Origin: Microlunatus soli | GTDB taxonomy: Bacteria; Actinomycetota; Actinomycetes; Propionibacteriales; Propionibacteriaceae | Direction of reading: 5' to 3' | DNA: 64,000 bases | Assembly: GCF_900105385.1 (NCBI RefSeq) | Contig: NZ_LT629772.1 | Span: 2,294,001 to 2,358,000, forward strand | Notes under the pieces: model-generated | Databases searched by the model: none | The model's input: only the letters and a program-made list of their open reading frames with translations | Told to the model about the DNA's origin: nothing | Translations under genes and position numbers: made by a program | Shown here: one piece after another, positions 25,853 through 34,900 of the stretch | Layout: each line of letters opens with the position of its first letter | How positions within the stretch are numbered: the stretch's first letter is position 1

Positions 25853-27208
25853 TCATCCGGTCCTGGGCACCCATCGGCCGACATGCCGGGCACCGACCAC
25901 CTCAGTCCCCTCACAGACGAACTCGCCCTGCAACCCGGTGAATGGTCCGTCGACGACCAGATAGCGCTCGCCGGGAAGCAGCTTGACCGGGAACGCCAGC
26001 GTCTCCCCGTCGTCGTCGCCATCGGAGATCGTGCCATGGATGATCAATCCGGAGCCGTCGACCACGATCCGCAACTCGATGCCGTCGGTGCGATAGCTGC
26101 CGGCATAGCGGGCCAGTTCGGCGGGCGCGAGCCGCAGCGGTTCGGGCACCCGTTCGATCAGGCCGAGCCGAGATTCCAGGATGTGACGGACGACGTGTTC
26201 GGCCAACTCACGGCCCTGCGGGCTGGAGTTGGTCAGCACGACGATCCCGCAGTCACGCTCCGGGATCACGGTCACGGTGGAGTGCTGGCCGGAGACGTCA
26301 CCGTGGTGCTCGACCAGTCCGACGCCGTCGACCTCACGGAGCAGCCAGCCGATGCCGATCTGCACACCCGGCATCAACTCGTGCGGCGTCGTCGGCGCGT
26401 GCATCGCTCGTAGCGAACGTTCCGACAGCACCTGAGTCCCGTCGGCCGATCGACCGTCGCCCAGCTGGAAGCGTGCCCAGCTGAGTTGATCACCGAGGCT
26501 GGAAGCGAGTCGGGCGCCGGCAGGAAGGTATCCGCGCGGGTCGCTCCACGGTCGGCATTCCTGCAGTCCCTGGTCGGACGGCCCGGTCCGATGGCCGGTC
26601 GCGAAGGAACGGGTCATGATCTCGTTCAACGAGGTCGCGGTCCGGTGCAACCCGAGGGGTTCCAGCAGGAACTGCGACAGTGCGCGTTCGTAGGTCGCGC
26701 CGGTCACCGTCTCCACCACCCGACCGGCGACCAGAAACGCCGCATTGTTGTACGACGCACTCGTTCCGACGGCGAACTGCTGCGGCAGCTCGGCGATCAG
26801 CGCAACCGCCCGTTGCAGGGCGTCATCACCCTCACCGGTGTCCGGCCAGCTGTCGCCGCCGTCCCATCCCGCCGTGTGATTGAGCAGCTGCCCGACCGTG
26901 ACCGTCTCGGCAGCGCCGGCGTCCTGCAGACGCAGCTCCGGCAGATAGTGCCGGACCGGTCGATCGAGCTCGATCACCCCGCGGTCGACCAGCACCATGA
27001 TCAGGGTCGCGGTGAGTGTCTTCGCGGTCGAACCGACTTGGAACAGGGTGCTGTCGTCGATGGACACGCCATGATCACGCCGGGTCACGCCGTACGTGAC
27101 GATCTCGCGTTCGCCACCGTCTACGAACCCGATCGCCGCTCCAGGGACGCCGAGGTCACCGGCGATCCGGGCCACCTCGGCGGACAGCTCGGTCGGATGA
27201 TTCTCCAT
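25853..27208 (-). CDS. Class C beta-lactamase-like serine hydrolase
   Basis: 451-aa member of the beta-lactamase/esterase (DUF with SxxK) superfamily. The nucleophile motif is GSTAKTLTATL (SxxK) and the second motif is TSASYNNAAF (YxN). The third is probably HHGDVSGQHS (HxG). The C-terminal 110 residues form the beta-barrel found in D-aminopeptidase-like relatives. No signal peptide is seen, so it is probably cytoplasmic, possibly an esterase or peptidase rather than a beta-lactamase. It follows the ABC operon by 82 bp. Confidence 0.9.
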   Translation of the reverse strand: MENHPTELSAEVARIAGDLGVPGAAIGFVDGGEREIVTYGVTRRDHGVSIDDSTLFQVGSTAKTLTATLIMVLVDRGVIELDRPVRHYLPELRLQDAGAAETVTVGQLLNHTAGWDGGDSWPDTGEGDDALQRAVALIAELPQQFAVGTSASYNNAAFLVAGRVVETVTGATYERALSQFLLEPLGLHRTATSLNEIMTRSFATGHRTGPSDQGLQECRPWSDPRGYLPAGARLASSLGDQLSWARFQLGDGRSADGTQVLSERSLRAMHAPTTPHELMPGVQIGIGWLLREVDGVGLVEHHGDVSGQHSTVTVIPERDCGIVVLTNSSPQGRELAEHVVRHILESRLGLIERVPEPLRLAPAELARYAGSYRTDGIELRIVVDGSGLIIHGTISDGDDDGETLAFPVKLLPGERYLVVDGPFTGLQGEFVCEGTEVVGARHVGRWVPRTG

Positions 27209-27290
27209 GGCCCGACTCTACGGGGCCGAAGATCAGCGGGAGGCGGACTCCGACAACCCGATCGGACAGCACCCGCCGACTGATCCGGGC

Positions 27291-29063
27291 TCAGGCGTGC
27301 CAGGCCTGCCAGAGCCGGGCATAGCTGCCACCCCGATCGACCAGTTCCTGGTGACTGCCCTGTTCGACCACCCGGCCGTCGTCCATGACGACGATCCGAT
27401 CGCATTCCTGGGCCTGGGACAGCCGATGGGCGACGACCACCGCGGTCCGCCCCTCAAGGGCAGCCCGGGCCGAGTCCTCGAGCGCTCGGGCACCGGCGCT
27501 GCCTGCTTCGGCAGTCGCCTCGTCCAAGATCAACACCGGTGGATCGGCGAGCACCACCCTGGCCAGCGCCAACTGTTGGGCCTGGGCGGCGGTCAGCCGG
27601 TGGGCGCCCTCCCCCACCACGGTCTGCAGGCCCTGCGGTAACGCATCCACCCAGCCGCGGGCGCCGACCGTCCACAGCGCATCCCGGAGTTGATCATCGT
27701 CGGCATCCGGCGCCGCCAGTCGAAGATCATCGGCCAACGTGCCGGTGAAGACGTGCACCTCCTGGGACACCAGAGCGACCCGTCGCCGGATCTGCTCCGG
27801 ATCGAGCCGATCGATCGGATCGTCGGCGATCATGACCGCCCCGGCGGTCGCCGGGAAGACGCCGCCCAGGATCGCCGCCACCGTCGTCTTGCCGGCACCG
27901 CTGGCTCCGACGACGGCGACCCGTTCACCGGCTGCGATCGTCAGATCGACACCGTGCAGGACGTCCGCATCGCCGTAGCGGTGGCTGATCCCGGCCCCGG
28001 ACAACGTGGCCCGTTCCGGCACCGGCCGCTCCGGCTGCCGCTGCGGCGGACGAAGATCAGCTACGCCGACCAGCCGGGCCAGCGCAGCACCGGCCGCCTG
28101 GACGTCGTCGAAGGTCATCAACAAGAAGCCGAGCGGGCCGAACAGCCGGTGGAACATCAACGCGGCGGCAGTGACTGCTCCGACCGTGACGTCCTGCCGA
28201 CCGACCAGCAGGAATCCGGTCAACAGCAGGGCTCCGAGACCGACCGCCTCGGCCAGGTTCATCGTGTTCATGAAGGTCTGCAGGGTGCGGAAGGCCCGAA
28301 GGGTGGCGCCGATCGCACCACGCGAGGCGGCGTTGACGCGGTCGCTGTGTCGGCTCTCGGTGCCGTAGGCGTGCACCGTCTCGGCACCGCTGATCGACGC
28401 CAGCACGGTCTGACCGCGGCGGCCGACCGCGACCCGCTCGGCGGCGTACAGTCGCGGGGCGCGGAGCAGATACCAGCGCAGCGCCAACACATAGACCGGC
28501 ATCACGGTCAGGAAGGCCAGTGCCAGCCGCCAGTCCAACGTCAGGAATCCGACCGCCGTCGCCAGCACCGTCAGCAACGATGCCGACAGCGAGACCAGTT
28601 GGCTGGTCGATTCGCTGACCTGCGCGACGTCGCCGGTCACCCGGGCGGTGATCTCCCCGGTGCCGGCTCGTTCCAGGACCCGGGCGTCGACGGTCAGGGC
28701 GCGGTCCATCACCTGTTCGCGCAGTTCGGCCAGCACGTCGGCACCGAGCCGACCGACCAGGGCGTAGGAGATCCTGGTTGCGACGGCGCCGGCCGCGGCC
28801 ACCAGCACGACCAGCGCGATCAAGCCGAGCAGTTGCCGGACGGTGCCACGATCGATCACCAGGTCGACAACGGATCCGAGCAGGTACGGCGCCATCACCG
28901 ACAGTCCGGCGGCCAACAGCGAACTGATGATCGCCGACAACACCAGCCACGGTTGCCGCCAAGCGATCCGACCGACCACCCGCCAGGTCCGGCCGGCGTC
29001 CGCGGTCGGCACCGCCCGATCCTCACTCTGCTCTGTCTGTGCTGCCACCAGCTCGGCCGTCAT
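27291..29063 (-). CDS. Exporter-fold ABC half-transporter, subunit A (degenerate signature)
   Basis: 590-aa fusion of six membrane helices (about residues 38-300) and an ATPase domain. Walker A VVGASGAGKTTV, Walker B VLILDEATAE and H-loop VVAHRLSQ are intact. The ABC signature is replaced by LTAAQAQQ. The paired subunit encoded just upstream shows the reverse pattern, so together they form a heterodimer with one functional and one dead ATP site. The ATG overlaps the subunit B stop. Located in an iron-controlled operon, it may move a siderophore, like IrtB or YbtQ. Confidence 0.9.
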   Translation of the reverse strand: MTAELVAAQTEQSEDRAVPTADAGRTWRVVGRIAWRQPWLVLSAIISSLLAAGLSVMAPYLLGSVVDLVIDRGTVRQLLGLIALVVLVAAAGAVATRISYALVGRLGADVLAELREQVMDRALTVDARVLERAGTGEITARVTGDVAQVSESTSQLVSLSASLLTVLATAVGFLTLDWRLALAFLTVMPVYVLALRWYLLRAPRLYAAERVAVGRRGQTVLASISGAETVHAYGTESRHSDRVNAASRGAIGATLRAFRTLQTFMNTMNLAEAVGLGALLLTGFLLVGRQDVTVGAVTAAALMFHRLFGPLGFLLMTFDDVQAAGAALARLVGVADLRPPQRQPERPVPERATLSGAGISHRYGDADVLHGVDLTIAAGERVAVVGASGAGKTTVAAILGGVFPATAGAVMIADDPIDRLDPEQIRRRVALVSQEVHVFTGTLADDLRLAAPDADDDQLRDALWTVGARGWVDALPQGLQTVVGEGAHRLTAAQAQQLALARVVLADPPVLILDEATAEAGSAGARALEDSARAALEGRTAVVVAHRLSQAQECDRIVVMDDGRVVEQGSHQELVDRGGSYARLWQAWHA

Positions 29064-30850
29064 CGCAGCACCACCGCCCGGTAGGCCGCGCCGAACTCGT
29101 CATCGGCCAGCAGTTGATCATGAGTGCCGGTGCGCACGTCGACACCGTCACGGACGAAGACCACCCGATCACAGAGCGACAGCAGCGGCGGGCTCGCCGT
29201 CACCAGCACCGTGGTCCGGCCGGCACCGGAACGCATCCTGCGCAGACCGGTCGCCATCTGCTGCTCCGTCACCGAGTCGACCGCGGTGGTCGGATCGGAC
29301 ATGATCAACAGCGGCCGGTCCGCCAGCAGTGCGCGGGCGAACGCCGCCCGCTGCCGCTGACCGCCGGACAGGTTGGAGCCGCCCTCGTCCAGCTCGCGGT
29401 CCAGGCCACCTTGCTCGGAGAGCAGTTGCTCGGCGGCGGCCGCTCGGAAGACCTCGCCGATCTCCTCGTCGGTCACCGCGGCGGCGTCCGCGGCTCCGTC
29501 GGTGATCGCCGACCGCAGCGTCTCGCCGAACAACTCGACCCGGTGTGGCTCGGACAGCAGGGTCGAGGTCCGACTGGCCGAGGATGCTTCGGTCAACGCG
29601 ACGTCGGCCACGGTGACCTGGCCGGCGGTCGGACGCTCGGTGCCGGCCAGTTGGCGTCCCAGCTCTCCGGCGACGGCAAGATCATCGCTGACGACGCCGA
29701 TGATCTCGTCCGGCGCGGCCACCAGTGACACGTCACGGACGTACGCACCGGCCAGCCCGGTCGCGACCAGTGGCCCCGGGGTCAGGATGCGGTCGCCACC
29801 GGCGACCCGCAGCGGTGCGTTCAGGATCTCGGCCAGTCGCTCCGCGCCGGCGGCGCAGCGGGCCCGCATCCGGACGCCGAAGGCCAGACCGTTCACCGGC
29901 TCCGCGACGAACTGCCCGAGCCCGACAATGGTGATCAACTCGCCGACGGTGATCTCGCCGCGCAACGCGAACACACCGCTGATCGCAGCGACCAGGGCGA
30001 GCAGCAGTCCACCGGCCAGTGCGGTCACGCCTTGGAAGGTGGCGTCCGCGCGGGCAGCGCCGATCGCGGCCTGCCGCGCCCGTTGACTGGACTGCCGGTA
30101 GCGGCCGGTGGCGACCCGTTCGCCACCGAAGCCGCGGAGGGCCCGTAGCCCGGACAGCAGATCAGCGGCCAGCGCGGCGGCGGCGCCGATCTCACGTTGC
30201 TGGGTTGCGGTCCGGTGGGCGATCCGGGGTGACAACGCGTTCAGGCCGAGCGCGACCAACGGGACCCCGATCATGATCACCAGGCCGAGCCGCCACTCGA
30301 TCGTGAGCAGGGTCGCGATGCTCACCACCAGTCCGAACGCGACCCCGGCCATCCGCGGCACGACCATGATCATTCCCGAGGTCAGGTCGGCGTCGGTGGT
30401 GGTGATGGAGAGCAGGTCCCCGCTCTGCCGGTCGGTCCGGATCCCGCCCGGCGACAACACCCGGCTGACCGCCGAGGCGCGGAGATCGTGGGCCTCCAGC
30501 AGTTCGGCCCGCCGGACCAGCCAGGCACCACTGCGGTAGGCCATGGTGAGCACCGCGAACAGCACGAACAGGCCGAGCAGGGAGACCAGCATCGCAGTCC
30601 AGTCGCCGGTCCGTACGGCGTGATCGATGATCAGACCGATGGCCACCGGAACCATCGCCTCGCAGGTCTGGTGCAGGGCCCAACAGCCGGCGGCCGCCAG
30701 CATCGGGCCTCGGCGCCGCCGGAAGATCTGGCGGATCAGCGAAGCACCGGTCACCTGCCCGGGAGCAGGTCCGTTGTCTGCTGGGGAGTTGTCTCCCGCC
30801 GACCGGGCAACAGCTCTGTCGGCGGCATCGCCGACAGCGTCAACGGCCAT
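29060..30850 (-). CDS. Exporter-fold ABC half-transporter, subunit B (degenerate Walker motifs)
   Basis: 596-aa half-transporter with six membrane helices and an ATPase domain. The canonical signature LSGGQRQRAAFARAL is present. The Walker A region (IIGVVSDDLAVAGELG) lacks the GKS/T, Walker B reads LLIMSDPTTAVD with Ser for the metal-binding Asp, and the H-loop His is replaced (TASPPLL). It complements subunit A. ATG 30850 is chosen because it overlaps the end of the FecE gene by 11 bp; a start at 30910 would extend further into it. Confidence 0.88.
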   Translation of the reverse strand: MAVDAVGDAADRAVARSAGDNSPADNGPAPGQVTGASLIRQIFRRRRGPMLAAAGCWALHQTCEAMVPVAIGLIIDHAVRTGDWTAMLVSLLGLFVLFAVLTMAYRSGAWLVRRAELLEAHDLRASAVSRVLSPGGIRTDRQSGDLLSITTTDADLTSGMIMVVPRMAGVAFGLVVSIATLLTIEWRLGLVIMIGVPLVALGLNALSPRIAHRTATQQREIGAAAALAADLLSGLRALRGFGGERVATGRYRQSSQRARQAAIGAARADATFQGVTALAGGLLLALVAAISGVFALRGEITVGELITIVGLGQFVAEPVNGLAFGVRMRARCAAGAERLAEILNAPLRVAGGDRILTPGPLVATGLAGAYVRDVSLVAAPDEIIGVVSDDLAVAGELGRQLAGTERPTAGQVTVADVALTEASSASRTSTLLSEPHRVELFGETLRSAITDGAADAAAVTDEEIGEVFRAAAAEQLLSEQGGLDRELDEGGSNLSGGQRQRAAFARALLADRPLLIMSDPTTAVDSVTEQQMATGLRRMRSGAGRTTVLVTASPPLLSLCDRVVFVRDGVDVRTGTHDQLLADDEFGAAYRAVVLR

Positions 30851-31721
30851 CGGCCGGGCAGTGGTGACGACCGATCGGGATGATCGTCGGAGTATGTGAC
30901 ACCGGATCATCGATCACGGTGGCGGACAGCCCGAAGACGTCGCGCATCAGCTCCGGCGTGATCACCGCACTCGGCGTGCCACTGGCGACGATCTGCCCGT
31001 CGCACATGGCGACCAAGTGATCGGCGTACCGGCAGGCCAGGTTGAGATCGTGCATGACGACGGCGATCGTCGTACCGCGACGACGGTTCAGGTCGGTCAG
31101 CAGGTCCAGCACCTCGAGCTGATGCGAGAGATCCAGGAAGGTGGTCGGCTCGTCGAGCAGCAGGATGTCGGTCTCCTGGGCCAGCGCCATGGCGATCCAG
31201 ACCCGCTGCCGCTGGCCACCGCTCATCTCCTCGATCGGCCGGTCGGCCAGGGCCAGGGTGTCAGTGGCGATCAGCGCCTCGGTGACGGCCCGTTCGTCGT
31301 CGGCGGTCCACTGTCGGAACCAGCCCTGATGCGGGTAGCGGCCACGGCCGACGAGGTCGGCGACGGTGATGCCCTCCGGCGCGTTCGGTGCCTGCGGCAG
31401 CAGCCCCATCACCTTGGCGATCTCCTTGGAGGGCTGGGAATGCACGCTCTTACCGTCCAGCAGCACTGCACCACCGGTCGGGGTCAACAGTCGGGCCATC
31501 CCGCGCAGCAGCGTCGACTTGCCGCAGCCGTTGGCACCGATGATCACCGACACCTGGCCGGTGGGCACCTCCAGCGACAGGTCGGAGACGATCTCCCGTC
31601 CGCCGTAGCCCAAGCTGAGCCCGGTCGCCTCGAGCCGACGTTGCGGCACCGGTGCGACGGCGGGCGCTTCGTCGGATTCGATGCTGCGAACATCGACGTC
31701 CGGGTTCTTGATCATGGTCAT
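30840..31721 (-). CDS. Ferric-siderophore ABC ATPase (FecE/FepC family)
   Basis: 293-aa ATPase of a type II importer. Walker A GANGCGKSTLLRGMARLL, signature MSGGQRQRVWIAMAL, Walker B ILLLDEPTTFLDLSHQ and H-loop VMHDLNLA are complete. LPQAPNAPEGITVADLVGRGRYPHQ is characteristic of siderophore importers. The gene lies between the FecCD permeases and the exporter-fold pair, all with overlaps or tiny gaps. Confidence 0.96.
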   Translation of the reverse strand: MTMIKNPDVDVRSIESDEAPAVAPVPQRRLEATGLSLGYGGREIVSDLSLEVPTGQVSVIIGANGCGKSTLLRGMARLLTPTGGAVLLDGKSVHSQPSKEIAKVMGLLPQAPNAPEGITVADLVGRGRYPHQGWFRQWTADDERAVTEALIATDTLALADRPIEEMSGGQRQRVWIAMALAQETDILLLDEPTTFLDLSHQLEVLDLLTDLNRRRGTTIAVVMHDLNLACRYADHLVAMCDGQIVASGTPSAVITPELMRDVFGLSATVIDDPVSHTPTIIPIGRHHCPADGR

Positions 31722-31725
31722 CTCG

Positions 31726-32835
31726 TCAGCCTCCGGTACCGAGACGGTTGGATCTGATCAACAGGAAGATCAGGTACGGGGCGCCGATCACGGCAGTGAG
31801 GATGCCGACCGGCAGTTGGACAGGGAGCAGGTGTTGACCGGCGAAGTCGGCGACGCTGACGACCAACGCTCCGACCAGGCCGGCGGGGATCAGGGCGGTG
31901 CCGGTGCCGCGGGTCAGCCGACGGGCGATCGGACCGGACACGAAGGCCACGAAGCCGACCGGGCCGGCTGCAGCGGTCGCGATCGCGGCCAGTGCGACGC
32001 CGAGCAGGATCAGCAGCAGTCGGGATCGCTGCACGGCAAGGCCGATCGACTGTGCGGTGTCGTCGCCGAGCTGCAGACCGGACAGCCAGCCACCGGCGAT
32101 CAGGGTGACCGGGACGATGATCACGGCCAGGATCGCCAGCGTGGTCATCGTCGAGGTGGACGAGGACGACAGTGACCCGGTCAGCCAGAGCAGAGCCGTC
32201 TGCGCATCCTCCACGGTCGCCCGGGTCATCTGGTACTCGATCACGGCCGACATCACCGCTGCCATCCCGATGCCGATCAGGACGAAGCGGTAGCCCGACA
32301 ATCCGCCGCGATAGGACAACAGGTAGATGATCAGCGCAATCACCAGAGCACCGGCGAAGGCGAAGACCGAGATCGTGATGCCGCCCAGCCCGAGCATCAG
32401 GATCCCGAAGACGGCCGCGGCGCTGGCGCCCGAGGTGACACCGATGATGTCCGGGGTGGCCAGCGGATTCCTGATCATGGCCTGGAAGATCGCGCCGGAG
32501 ATGCCGAAGCACAGGCCGACCAACATGCCGGTGATCACTCGCGGCAGTCGCAGGTCGTAGACGATGAAGTTGGTCGCCGATGTCCCGCGGCCGGTCAACG
32601 CGTAGAACAGCTCGGACAGGCCGAGCGGGAAGTCACCGACGATCATCGCTGCGCAGAACACCACCAGCAGCGCGATCAGCAACCCGATGCAGACCATGAT
32701 CGTCCGCCGCAGCAGCCGATGCCGTACGCTCCGGACCCGACCGAAGTCGGCACGGCCCAGCGGCGTTCCGCCGAGCTCGGTCACGGGTCCCTGAGCTCCG
32801 GCCACCGAGCCCTGAGCCTGTCGAAGGGCGGTCAC
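31726..32835 (-). CDS. Ferric-siderophore ABC permease (FecCD family), second subunit
   Basis: FecCD permease with the family signatures GISGAIFQAMIRNPLATPDIIGVTSGA and GPVGFVAFVSGPIARRL. Eight to ten membrane helices. The N-terminal 40 residues are not membrane sequence. They include an in-frame copy of the dispersed repeat (32810-32828, reading LRQAQGS) and DFGRVRSVRHR. The true start may be downstream of the repeat. The annotated ATG overlaps the preceding permease stop by 4 bp, supporting coupling. Confidence 0.93.
   Translation of the reverse strand: MTALRQAQGSVAGAQGPVTELGGTPLGRADFGRVRSVRHRLLRRTIMVCIGLLIALLVVFCAAMIVGDFPLGLSELFYALTGRGTSATNFIVYDLRLPRVITGMLVGLCFGISGAIFQAMIRNPLATPDIIGVTSGASAAAVFGILMLGLGGITISVFAFAGALVIALIIYLLSYRGGLSGYRFVLIGIGMAAVMSAVIEYQMTRATVEDAQTALLWLTGSLSSSSTSTMTTLAILAVIIVPVTLIAGGWLSGLQLGDDTAQSIGLAVQRSRLLLILLGVALAAIATAAAGPVGFVAFVSGPIARRLTRGTGTALIPAGLVGALVVSVADFAGQHLLPVQLPVGILTAVIGAPYLIFLLIRSNRLGTGG
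32810..32828. repeat. Dispersed repeat CCCTGAGCCTGTCGAAGGG, copy 2
   Basis: 19-bp copy at the junction of the two FecCD genes, translated as part of the N-terminus of the second. A partial copy (TCCCTGAGCT) lies at about 32788. Confidence 0.85.
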
Positions 32836-33965
32836 AGCTCGGCCAACTTCTTGCGGCGGACCAACGCGATGAAGACCGGCGCACCGATCACCGCGGTCAC
32901 GATGGCGACCTGCACCTCGCCGGGACGGGCGATCACCCGACCGACGATGTCGGCGCCGAGCAGCAGAATGGGGGCCAACACCATCGAGAACGGCAACGTC
33001 CAGCGATAGTCCGGTCCGGTGATCATCCGGGCGACGTGCGGGATGGTCAACCCGACGAATCCGATCGGTCCGGCGGCCGCGGTTGCGGCGCCGCAGAGCA
33101 GCACCACGACGGCCGCGGCGGCGGCGCGGGACAGCCCGACCCGGGCACCCAGCCCGCGAGCGACGTCGTCGCCGAGCGACAGCGTGTTCAGGGTGCGGCC
33201 CAGGAACGGGGCCAGCAGGCAGCCGATCAGCAGGAACGGGGCCAGTTGGCCGACCATCCCGAGCTCACGGCCGGCCAACGCGCCGACCTGCCAGAACCGC
33301 ATCTGGTCGAAGGTCGTCTTGTTGAGCAGCAGGAAGGCCTGGGTGACCGCGGCGAAGCCGGCCGACAGAGCAGCACCGGCCAGCGCGAGTTTGATCGGCG
33401 TGGCGCCTTCGCGACCGAGCGCGGCGATGCCGTACACGATGACCGCCGCTACGGCGGCGCCGACGAAGGCGAACCAGACGTAGCCGCCGGGGGTGCCGAC
33501 ACCGAAGAAGGTGATCGCCAGGACGACGCTGAGGGCGGCGCCGGAGTTGATGCCCAGGATGCCGGGATCGGCCAGCGGGTTGCGGGTGACGCCCTGCATC
33601 ACGCAGCCGGCCAACCCGAGGGCGGCGCCGACCATCAGGCCGAGCAGGGTTCGCGGGACGCGGAGGGTGAGGATCACCAGCCGGTCGGTGTCGTCGGCGT
33701 ACCGCTGCGGCAGGCCGGCCATCACATCCTGGGCGCTGATGGCGTGGAACAGGTTGAAGTCGCCGATGGTGTCCAGGACGACGCCCGGTGAGATGGTGCG
33801 CGCACCGACTGCAATACTGAAGACGGCAAGCACGGCCAGCACCGCCAGGCTGAGCACCAGCCCGGGGATCAGCTTGGTCGCCTTGCGTACTCTCGGCGTT
33901 GTGGCGTGACCACGATCCCGATGGCCCTCATCTGGGCGCACCGGTGCGGTGGTCGTCGCGGTCAT
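32832..33965 (-). CDS. Ferric-siderophore ABC permease (FecCD family), first subunit
   Basis: 377-aa permease with LGLAGCVMQGVTRNPLADPGILGINSGA and GPIGFVGLTIPHVARMI, defining the family. Nine to ten helices follow a polar N-terminus of about 30 residues. It is the first gene of the operon. The IdeR box lies directly upstream of its ATG. No periplasmic FecB-type binding-protein gene is present in the operon or elsewhere in the window. Confidence 0.95.
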   Translation of the reverse strand: MTATTTAPVRPDEGHRDRGHATTPRVRKATKLIPGLVLSLAVLAVLAVFSIAVGARTISPGVVLDTIGDFNLFHAISAQDVMAGLPQRYADDTDRLVILTLRVPRTLLGLMVGAALGLAGCVMQGVTRNPLADPGILGINSGAALSVVLAITFFGVGTPGGYVWFAFVGAAVAAVIVYGIAALGREGATPIKLALAGAALSAGFAAVTQAFLLLNKTTFDQMRFWQVGALAGRELGMVGQLAPFLLIGCLLAPFLGRTLNTLSLGDDVARGLGARVGLSRAAAAAVVVLLCGAATAAAGPIGFVGLTIPHVARMITGPDYRWTLPFSMVLAPILLLGADIVGRVIARPGEVQVAIVTAVIGAPVFIALVRRKKLAEL

Positions 33966-33966
33966 A

Positions 33967-33981
33967 AGGTGAGCCTAACTT
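33967..33981 (-). promoter_or_regulatory. IdeR/DtxR iron box of the fecCDE-ABC operon
   Basis: AGGTGAGCCTAACTT matches the DtxR/IdeR consensus core (AGGTTAGSCTAACCT) at about 13 of 15 positions. A further half-site GCCTAACT follows at 33988-33995. The box almost touches the annotated ATG, so either the leader is very short or the real start is downstream. Confidence 0.75.
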
Positions 33982-34103
33982 CGGATCGCCTAACTCCCCA
34001 AGCCCCAGCGGCCCAGAATCTCACGGACATGACGACAATCACAGTCGCGTCGCGTGCCGAGACACTTCTGTACAGGTCAGTCCATAACTGTTACGGTCGC
34101 ACC

Positions 34104-34703
34104 ATGGGCCGTCCACGCAGCTTCTCCACCGAGGACGTGGTCGATGCCGCGATCGAGCAGTTCCGCAGCAGTTCGTTCAGCGCGACATCGACCGACCAGC
34201 TCTGCGACTGCACGGGACTGTCCCGCAGCAGTCTCTACAACGCCTTCCGCAGCAAGTCGGAGATCTTCGCCGCCGCACTGAGCCGATACGACGAGACCCA
34301 GACGGCCGACCGCGCACACCACCTCGACGACGACGACACGGGCCGGGAGATCCTGGAACGACTACTCCGGGAGACGATCGCGATCCAGTTCAGGACCGAC
34401 GACCACCGGACCTGCATGGTGCTCGCCGCCTCGGTCGAGTTGGGCCGCAGCGACGAGCAGATCGCCGAACTCGCCCGTCACAACCTGGCGGCATTCGCCG
34501 ACACGATCACCCGGATCATCGAACGCGGTCAATGTGACGGCACCCTGCGATCCGACCTGGCTGCCGGCGACCTGGCCCGGATGCTGCACGCCATGCTGAA
34601 CGGGCTGCAGATCGTCGGCCGGGTCAGCGAGGACGATGTCGCGATCCAGGCAACCATCGACACCGCCCTGCAGCTGCTCCGCCCCACCACCGATCAGCGT
34701 TGA
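34104..34703 (+). CDS. TetR family regulator (AcrR-like)
   Basis: 199-aa repressor beginning MGRPRSFSTEDVVDAAIEQF. The TetR helix-turn-helix covers residues 8-55 (TSTDQLCDCTGLSRSSLYNAFRSKSEIF). The C-terminal domain resembles TetR_C_16-type regulators with MLHAMLNGLQIVGR. ATG 34104 is the family start; the longer frame extends into promoter sequence. It lies 197 bp upstream of, and on the same strand as, the MFS pump it probably controls. Confidence 0.92.
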   Translation: MGRPRSFSTEDVVDAAIEQFRSSSFSATSTDQLCDCTGLSRSSLYNAFRSKSEIFAAALSRYDETQTADRAHHLDDDDTGREILERLLRETIAIQFRTDDHRTCMVLAASVELGRSDEQIAELARHNLAAFADTITRIIERGQCDGTLRSDLAAGDLARMLHAMLNGLQIVGRVSEDDVAIQATIDTALQLLRPTTDQR

Positions 34704-34718
34704 GACGACCGAAGTGCA

Positions 34719-34791
34719 CCGAGCCGACCGAAGGCCCCTGAGCCTGTCGAAGATCCCTGAGCCGACCGAAGACCCCTGAGCCTGTCGAAGG
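34719..34791. repeat. Dispersed repeat cluster, copies 3a-3d
   Basis: Four partial or full units in 73 bp between the TetR and MFS genes: 34719-34734 (GAGCCGACCGAAGG type), 34735-34752 and 34774-34791 (CCCTGAGCCTGTCGAAG), and 34755-34771 (CCCTGAGCCGACCGAAG). Two sequence subtypes alternate. Confidence 0.8.
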
Positions 34792-34900
34792 ACGTGCGAC
34801 CAACCAGGGATCGCTCCGACCTGCCGCCAGCTCCACTGTCCCCACAAGCCACGATCCGTTTTGAACTGTATTGTCCAGAACCACCGATACGAGGAACGTC

